Translations under genes and position numbers: made by a program
The notes under the pieces: model-generated
The model's input: the letters and a program-made list of their open reading frames with translations, nothing else
The model's database searches: none
Told to the model about the DNA's origin: nothing
In this document: one piece after another, positions 59,907 through 64,000 of the stretch
Position numbering within the stretch: the stretch's first letter is position 1
Layout of the letters: each line of letters begins with the position of its first letter
Assembly: GCF_030548465.1 (NCBI RefSeq)
Contig: NZ_JAUOSF010000001.1
Coordinates: 615,375 to 679,374, forward strand
Direction: 5' to 3'
Source of the DNA: Tamlana sp. 2_MG-2023
Lineage (GTDB): Bacteria; Bacteroidota; Bacteroidia; Flavobacteriales; Flavobacteriaceae
DNA: 64,000 nt

Positions 59907-60488
59907 ATGAAAAGAATAAAATTATTACTTCGAAGTGTTTTTTTAACAACATTATGTATTTCTTGTATAGACAAAGAATTTAACGTTGCTATAGAACATT
60001 GGCCGTCTGAAAATCATATTAAGTTTGAAGTTGGTAGGAAACAGAAAGATAGTTCGCTATTAGGTGTTTTTATCCCGCAAAAGCTTAAAATTGAAAACAA
60101 ATCTTCACAGTTGATTAAATTTACAAATCCTTACCGAAGTATCGGTGGTGGTAATACCTTAGATGGCTTAATTTTGTTAGGTGAAAATGATTCTATAGCG
60201 GGAGTGTGGAATGAATATTCAATTGTAAAAGGGGGAGAAGAGCAAATTGACGTGTACGTTCGTTATAAGGCAAAAATTAGTAATGAAGAGTTAGATAATT
60301 TAATTCAAGATGGACGGGTTGTACAAAAACGATTGAATCGAAATATTTATGAAACTTTAAATAATAAGACAACGGCAGAATTTTTTAACAAAAAAATACC
60401 TGATAGTCTAAAAGGGTATATTCATTTAAACTTTATCAACCCTAAAACAGAATATCCAGATTATCTTAATATACCAATTGAGTTTTAA
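59907..60488 (+). CDS. Lipoprotein paralog 2, candidate immunity protein
   Basis: This 193-residue lipoprotein (lipobox CISC, Cys20) is homologous to its neighbours through DSSLLGVFIPQKL and the KIPDSLKGYIHLNF C-terminus. The middle is diverged (SIGGGNTLDGLILLG). Its 3' end does not share the 83-bp identical block of paralogs 1 and 3, so it was not part of that exchange. Confidence 0.7.
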   Translation: MKRIKLLLRSVFLTTLCISCIDKEFNVAIEHWPSENHIKFEVGRKQKDSSLLGVFIPQKLKIENKSSQLIKFTNPYRSIGGGNTLDGLILLGENDSIAGVWNEYSIVKGGEEQIDVYVRYKAKISNEELDNLIQDGRVVQKRLNRNIYETLNNKTTAEFFNKKIPDSLKGYIHLNFINPKTEYPDYLNIPIEF

Positions 60489-60621
60489 TATAAATTAATG
60501 CTTTTCAGAAATGATAAATTTGTTAAGTGTGTAAAAAATATGGCAGATAGTGTTCTATTGGGTTATTGTTAAAGAATTTATCATTAATAGGTTTTGTAAA
60601 ATTAGATAAATTTAGACACAT

Positions 60622-61197
60622 ATGTTGCGTTTACTATTTCGATGTGTTTTTCTGTTTAACTTTTTGTTTTCTTGCGATTCGCAGGAAAATAAAATAATAG
60701 TTGAAACTTATCCATCAAGACTTCCTATTAAGATTAGAATTATCCAAAAATATCCTGATAGTACTTTGATTGGACTATTAGTTCCGCAAGAATTTGAATT
60801 AAATAATCAATTTAATTCAGCTTTAAAAATTTCCCATTCCTACTTTAGCCTAGATGGAGGGAATATTGATAGCGGTCCGATTTATGATTTTAAATCAGAT
60901 TCATTGACATATGGTCCGAATAAAATTCGATTGGCAAAAAATGAAAAAAAGAAGTTTAAGTTGTACAGTGTTTATCGAACTTTTTTGCGAGATTCGGAAA
61001 AAGATAAAATACTAAAAACAGCTCAATTAGCTCAAAATAAATATGGCAATAAAATATTTGATACAGGCAATTTACAGAACCTGAAAGAATTGTTGAATAA
61101 CAAAATCCCTGACAGCTTAAAAGGTTATATCCATCTCAATTATACGAACCCTAAAACAGAACAATTTGATTATCTCAATATTCCAGTTGAATTTTAA
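60622..61197 (+). CDS. Lipoprotein paralog 3, candidate immunity protein
   Basis: This 191-residue lipoprotein (lipobox LFSC, Cys18) has DSTLIGLLVPQEFELN, the central SYFSLDGGNIDSGP, and the conserved C-terminus. Its 3' end (61102-61184) is base-for-base identical to 59717-59799 of paralog 1, although the rest of the two genes is clearly diverged. Confidence 0.7.
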   Translation: MLRLLFRCVFLFNFLFSCDSQENKIIVETYPSRLPIKIRIIQKYPDSTLIGLLVPQEFELNNQFNSALKISHSYFSLDGGNIDSGPIYDFKSDSLTYGPNKIRLAKNEKKKFKLYSVYRTFLRDSEKDKILKTAQLAQNKYGNKIFDTGNLQNLKELLNNKIPDSLKGYIHLNYTNPKTEQFDYLNIPVEF

Positions 61198-61229
61198 ATG
61201 CGTAATATTTGTAATAAGTATTAAAATTA

Positions 61230-61640
61230 ATGATGTTTAAATTACTATTTAAGAATTTACTTTTAGCAAATTATAGTTTCGCAAAACGGTGGGTCAATAA
61301 GAAAATGCCTGAAAGGATTATTCCAGCAACGATACATATTTTTCTATCACCTTTTACTTTTATCACTGCAGGTTTAGCTTGTGTAATATTAGGTAGTATT
61401 ACGTATAAAATTAAATATCCTGAGCTAGTTTTAGTTTTAATAGCCTTGATTTTTGGGTTTGGATTACAAAAGCCAGTAAAAAAGGCAATTTATAAATGGC
61501 AAATAGAAAAGGCGTATAGAACACTTACAAAAAATGAACGTTGGAATAAAAACACACTTGCTTTTATCTTTTTTTGGATGGGGTTCGCTATTTTTTTGTA
61601 TTTCGGAGCAGTGTTTTTAGGAGGGTATTCGGTTAAATAA
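61230..61640 (+). CDS. Small membrane protein paralog M1
   Basis: This 136-residue protein has three predicted membrane helices (about 36-58, 65-82, 108-132). The family signature is FAKRWVNKKMPERIIPATIH near the start and KWQIEKAYRTLTKNERWNKNTLAFIFFW near the end. No known domain was recognised. It is the first of four tandem paralogs. An immunity role against membrane-acting toxins is a guess from location in the island. Confidence 0.68.
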   Translation: MMFKLLFKNLLLANYSFAKRWVNKKMPERIIPATIHIFLSPFTFITAGLACVILGSITYKIKYPELVLVLIALIFGFGLQKPVKKAIYKWQIEKAYRTLTKNERWNKNTLAFIFFWMGFAIFLYFGAVFLGGYSVK

Positions 61641-61686
61641 CATTGCAAAAGATTAACTAAATGATTTTAGAAATAGAGGCTCAAAT

Positions 61687-62097
61687 ATGACAAAAACTAT
61701 ATTTAAACCATTACTATTGGCGTTTTATTGTACTTCAAAGTGGCTCGTGAATAGAAAAACGCCTCAAAATATTATACCATCAACAATATTGACTTTCTCT
61801 TTTCCTTTTACCTTTATGGCCACAGGAATATTTTGTCTATTTGTATTAGAATTAATACTGAATATCGTAAAAAGCCCTATAGTGTGTGCTGTAGGCGTGT
61901 TATTATTTATAAGTCCGTTTTATTATTTTTCCCGGAAAATTGCTAAAAATGGTATTGCTAAATGGAGCATTGAAAAGGAGTATAAATTTTTAACTAAAAA
62001 TGAGCGAATAAATAAAATAGTAACTGCTTTTATCTTTTTTTGGGGTGCTTTTATAGTTCAATTTTGGCTAGCAAATATAGCCTTAAGTTCGAGCTAG
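61687..62097 (+). CDS. Small membrane protein paralog M2
   Basis: This 136-residue paralog is the most diverged of the four (KWLVNRKTPQNIIPSTI, KWSIEKEYKFLTKNERINKIVTAFIFFWGAF). It starts MTKTIF. The 50-bp spacer before it resembles the spacer before the effector fragment at 63184. It is followed by MITE-like repeat copy 3. Confidence 0.66.
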   Translation: MTKTIFKPLLLAFYCTSKWLVNRKTPQNIIPSTILTFSFPFTFMATGIFCLFVLELILNIVKSPIVCAVGVLLFISPFYYFSRKIAKNGIAKWSIEKEYKFLTKNERINKIVTAFIFFWGAFIVQFWLANIALSSS

Positions 62098-62134
62098 TTT
62101 TAATAATGAGTTATCAGTTAGATTTTATTCATAA

Positions 62135-62287
62135 CTGATTATCCGTAATGTGACATAATTGTTATCGTCAACCTGAACTTGTTTCAGGTTCTCATCACAA
62201 TATATTAATTATCAGCTTTATTAGATTCCGAAATAAATTCGGAATGACGTAAATACAATATTTAGGTTACAAAACGGATATACAAAA
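62135..62287 (+). repeat. MITE-like repeat, copy 3 (plus orientation)
   Basis: A ~153-bp element with outer inverted repeat TATCCGT...ACGGATA and inner hairpins AACCTGAA/TTCAGGTT and ATTCCGAA/TTCGGAAT. It is nearly identical to 11471-11624 and, inverted, to 18704-18857. It separates membrane paralogs M2 and M3 and stops 12 bp before the M3 start. Confidence 0.9.
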
Positions 62288-62299
62288 TTTAAAAATTAA

Positions 62300-62716
62300 A
62301 TGTTTAAACTTTTATTTAAAAACTTGCTATTAGCTGATTATTCTGTGTCTAAATGGTTAGTAAACAAAAAAATGCCAGAAAGAATATTACCATCAACGTT
62401 GCATTTTTTTGCAACACCTTTTACTTTTATAATTGGTGCATTGTACTTTGTTGTTATTGGCTCAATAAAATATAGGTTTGGATCATATTTACCTATTTTA
62501 ATTGGCTTAGTGGTCGTTATGTTACCATTTCAGTTATTTATAGAAAAAAAAGCGAAGAGAGCCATTTACCAGTGGCAAATTGAAAAGGAATACAGAACAC
62601 TTACAAAGAACCAGCGTTGGAATAAAAACACACTTGCTTTTATCTTTTTTTGGAGTGCTTTTGGAGTTTCATTTTACTTAATAGTAAAATTTGTAGGAGG
62701 ATATTTAGTACAATAA
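62300..62716 (+). CDS. Small membrane protein paralog M3
   Basis: This 138-residue paralog has the full signature (SKWLVNKKMPERILPSTLH, YQWQIEKEYRTLTKNQRWNKNTLAFIFFW) and three predicted helices. Its start is 12 bp after the repeat, so any promoter must lie within or across the element. Its stop overlaps the next ATG as TAATG. Confidence 0.68.
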   Translation: MFKLLFKNLLLADYSVSKWLVNKKMPERILPSTLHFFATPFTFIIGALYFVVIGSIKYRFGSYLPILIGLVVVMLPFQLFIEKKAKRAIYQWQIEKEYRTLTKNQRWNKNTLAFIFFWSAFGVSFYLIVKFVGGYLVQ

Positions 62717-63135
62717 TGATTATAGAAAAAATGTTTAAAATTTTACTTTTATCAAATTATAGTTTCGCTAAACGTTGGGTAAACAAGAAAATGCCTGAAA
62801 GAATTATTCCAGCAACGCTTCATCTTTTTACAACGCCTTTTAGCTTTATAATGGCTGGTATATATTGTTGGATATTGGGTTCTTTGGATTTTAAATTCTC
62901 ATCCTTCTTACCGACCTTTATTGGTTTAGGGATCATCATGTTGCCATTTCAGTTTTTTGTAGAAAAAAAAGCGAAAAAAGCCATTTTCCAATGGCAAATA
63001 GAAAAGGCGTATAGTACACTTTCAAAAAATGAGCGTTGGAATAAAAACACACTTGCTTTTATATTTTTTTGGACGGGATTTGGAGTGTTTTTATTTCTTG
63101 GAGCAAAATTTATGGGTGGGTATTTGGTGAAATAA
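62716..63135 (+). CDS. Small membrane protein paralog M4
   Basis: About 139 residues if started at ATG 62716, or 134 from ATG 62731, where homology to the paralogs (MFKILLLSNYSFAKRWVNKKMPERIIPATLH) begins. The TAATG overlap with M3 favours coupling from 62716. It is closest to M1 and M3. Downstream lies the spacer shared with the region after M1, and then the duplicated effector fragment. Confidence 0.67.
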   Translation: MIIEKMFKILLLSNYSFAKRWVNKKMPERIIPATLHLFTTPFSFIMAGIYCWILGSLDFKFSSFLPTFIGLGIIMLPFQFFVEKKAKKAIFQWQIEKAYSTLSKNERWNKNTLAFIFFWTGFGVFLFLGAKFMGGYLVK

Positions 63136-63183
63136 CAATACCTAAGATTAACTAAATGACTTTATAGATAAGATTGTCCAAAT

Positions 63184-63663
63184 ATGACAAAGGCGCTATT
63201 TAGTCTACTCTCTAAAGATGATGGTATTGAAATACCAAACCCTATGGATATAGTATCTATCGGAGCCATTGATACCTCTCTTTCTTTTCCTTTGGCTATG
63301 ATAAGTTTAACGGCAGATTTAGTTGTTACACCAATGGTTATGGAGGATATCAACCAATTAAAAAAAGATAGTGAAGATTTTTTGACATTAGCGAAAGTAA
63401 GGGGGCTAAAGGTTGTAAGGAATTTTATAGATTCACAGAGCGCTAAAATTGGAGGGTATGAGTCTGTAGATTATATACCTCAGACTATACATAATAAGGT
63501 AATGAGTGGAGAAATAAATACATTTTATAAATTGATCAATAGTGGGGGTGAGAATTATGGTAATATAACTGATTACCCTAGTTATACATATGTTATTCAA
63601 AAAGTAAAAACTAAGAAAAGGTCTGATCCTCTTTATATTATTGATTCAATTTTTATACAATAA
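63184..63663 (+). pseudogene. Duplicated effector C-terminal fragment
   Basis: This 159-codon frame is homologous to codons 102-261 of the truncated effector at 58443. The first 215 bp (63184-63398) match 58746-58960 with only about eight differences. After that, identity falls abruptly while the protein remains recognisable (SAKIGGY, IPQ, HNKV, IDSI). The ATG is an internal methionine of the longer copy. It therefore lacks any delivery part and may be a non-expressed cassette or donor sequence. The fourth lipoprotein overlaps its end by 23 nt. Confidence 0.6.
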
Positions 63664-63928
63664 GAATATTAGAAAAACAATATTATATGTGTGTGTTATA
63701 TTCGCTTGTTTGTCCTGTACATCACAAAAAGGGAGTTTATTAACTGATTTTACAATTAGGAAAGCTCCTTTAAAGGTTTTGTTAATAAAGAACTATAGTG
63801 ATAGCATTCAAGCTTTGTTATTGGTGCCTATTAAAGTTAAAATTAGTAATAGTTATAATCAATCCATAAAATTTACAAAAATGAGTTACAGTAAGTCGGG
63901 TGCTAATATTTACAGTATGATAGTGTAA
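63641..63928 (+). pseudogene. Lipoprotein paralog 4, truncated
   Basis: This 95-codon frame has a lipoprotein signal (lipobox CLSC), the DSIQALLLVPIKVKI equivalent of DSTLIGVFVPQEF, and SYSKSGANIY, which matches FSQTGANIF in paralog 1. It then ends with SMIV and a stop; about 100 conserved residues including KIPDSLKGYIHLN are missing. The break coincides with a sequence resembling the left end of an insertion element. ATG 63641 lies inside the effector fragment; a later start is possible. Confidence 0.6.
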
Positions 63929-64000
63929 GCTTCCCCTAAAATCGAACTGTTTAAAAGTAGAATAATAATTTTTAAATTTGAACAGTATTATGAGACGAAG
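63924..64000 (+). mobile_element. Possible left end of an IS3-type insertion sequence (runs off window)
   Basis: TGTAAGCTTCCCCTAAAATC begins where homology to the lipoprotein family stops. Forty-nine bases later there is a TAAATTTG -7 box (63973-63980), and ATG at 63990 starts MRR, a common beginning of IS3-family OrfA. A TG-starting end and a ~65-bp leader suit that family. The element continues beyond the window, so neither the transposase nor the right end is seen. Confidence 0.38.
63990..64000 (+). CDS. Start of a possible transposase OrfA (partial)
   Basis: Only three codons plus two bases are inside the window (ATG AGA CGA AG). The call depends on the promoter-like box 9 nt upstream and the IS-end-like sequence before it. 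It could equally be another gene. Confidence 0.25.

Overview
The window is 64 kb of low-GC chromosome from a member of the Bacteroidota, almost certainly a Flavobacteriaceae species. The evidence is the lineage-typical gene content: a two-gene rprXY-like pair, a GLPGLI protein with an outer-membrane beta-barrel partner, DUF4835 and DUF6095 proteins, a hybrid two-component system, an extended LptF/LptG permease, a TssN-type type VI secretion protein and Bacteroidota-style TssD/Hcp. Promoters of the Bacteroidota form TTG-N19/20-TAnnTTTG are visible, and Shine-Dalgarno sequences are largely absent. No rRNA, CRISPR array, prophage or replication origin was recognised. Genus and species cannot be fixed from this sequence alone.

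Positions 1-11.5 kb hold housekeeping genes on the plus strand: the end of dapA, bamD, rpoZ-like, coaBC, DUF4835, recN, fabI, a family 2 glycosyltransferase, a YbbR protein, coaE and an rprX/rprY pair. Positions 11.5-18.9 kb hold a large hybrid two-component regulator and a Pif1-like helicase. Two inverted copies of a ~153-bp MITE-like repeat bracket this segment. Positions 18.9-34.5 kb hold a DinB-fold protein, murQ, monomeric icd, rplS, trmD, soluble and membrane pyrophosphatases, a deoxynucleoside kinase, a GLPGLI/outer-membrane pair and tRNA-Tyr. Positions 34.5-52.2 kb are mostly minus strand: a prolyl oligopeptidase, a beta-lactamase-like lipoprotein, ribBA with a degenerate RibA half, lptF/G-lolA-ftsK, tpx-dgkA, cydAB and a glutaminyl cyclase. 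katG and an ankyrin gene lie on the plus strand within this stretch. SRP RNA follows at 52.3 kb.

Positions 52.6-64 kb are an accessory region and the most interesting part. It looks like a type VI secretion (T6SS) effector/immunity island. An NlpC/P60 lipoprotein gene leads tssG, tssN and tssD. Next come an extended TssD, an effector with a pre-toxin helix region and a C-terminal GIY-YIG-like nuclease, and a leucine-rich-repeat protein as its probable immunity partner. After these come a 5'-truncated second effector, three paralogous lipoproteins, four paralogous ~136-aa membrane proteins, a partial duplicate of the second effector, and a fourth lipoprotein cut short by what looks like the left end of an IS3-type element. 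Near-identical DNA blocks, sharp identity boundaries and a 10-nt microhomology junction show that the island has been remodelled by recent recombination. The toxin and immunity roles are inferred from domain architecture and gene order.
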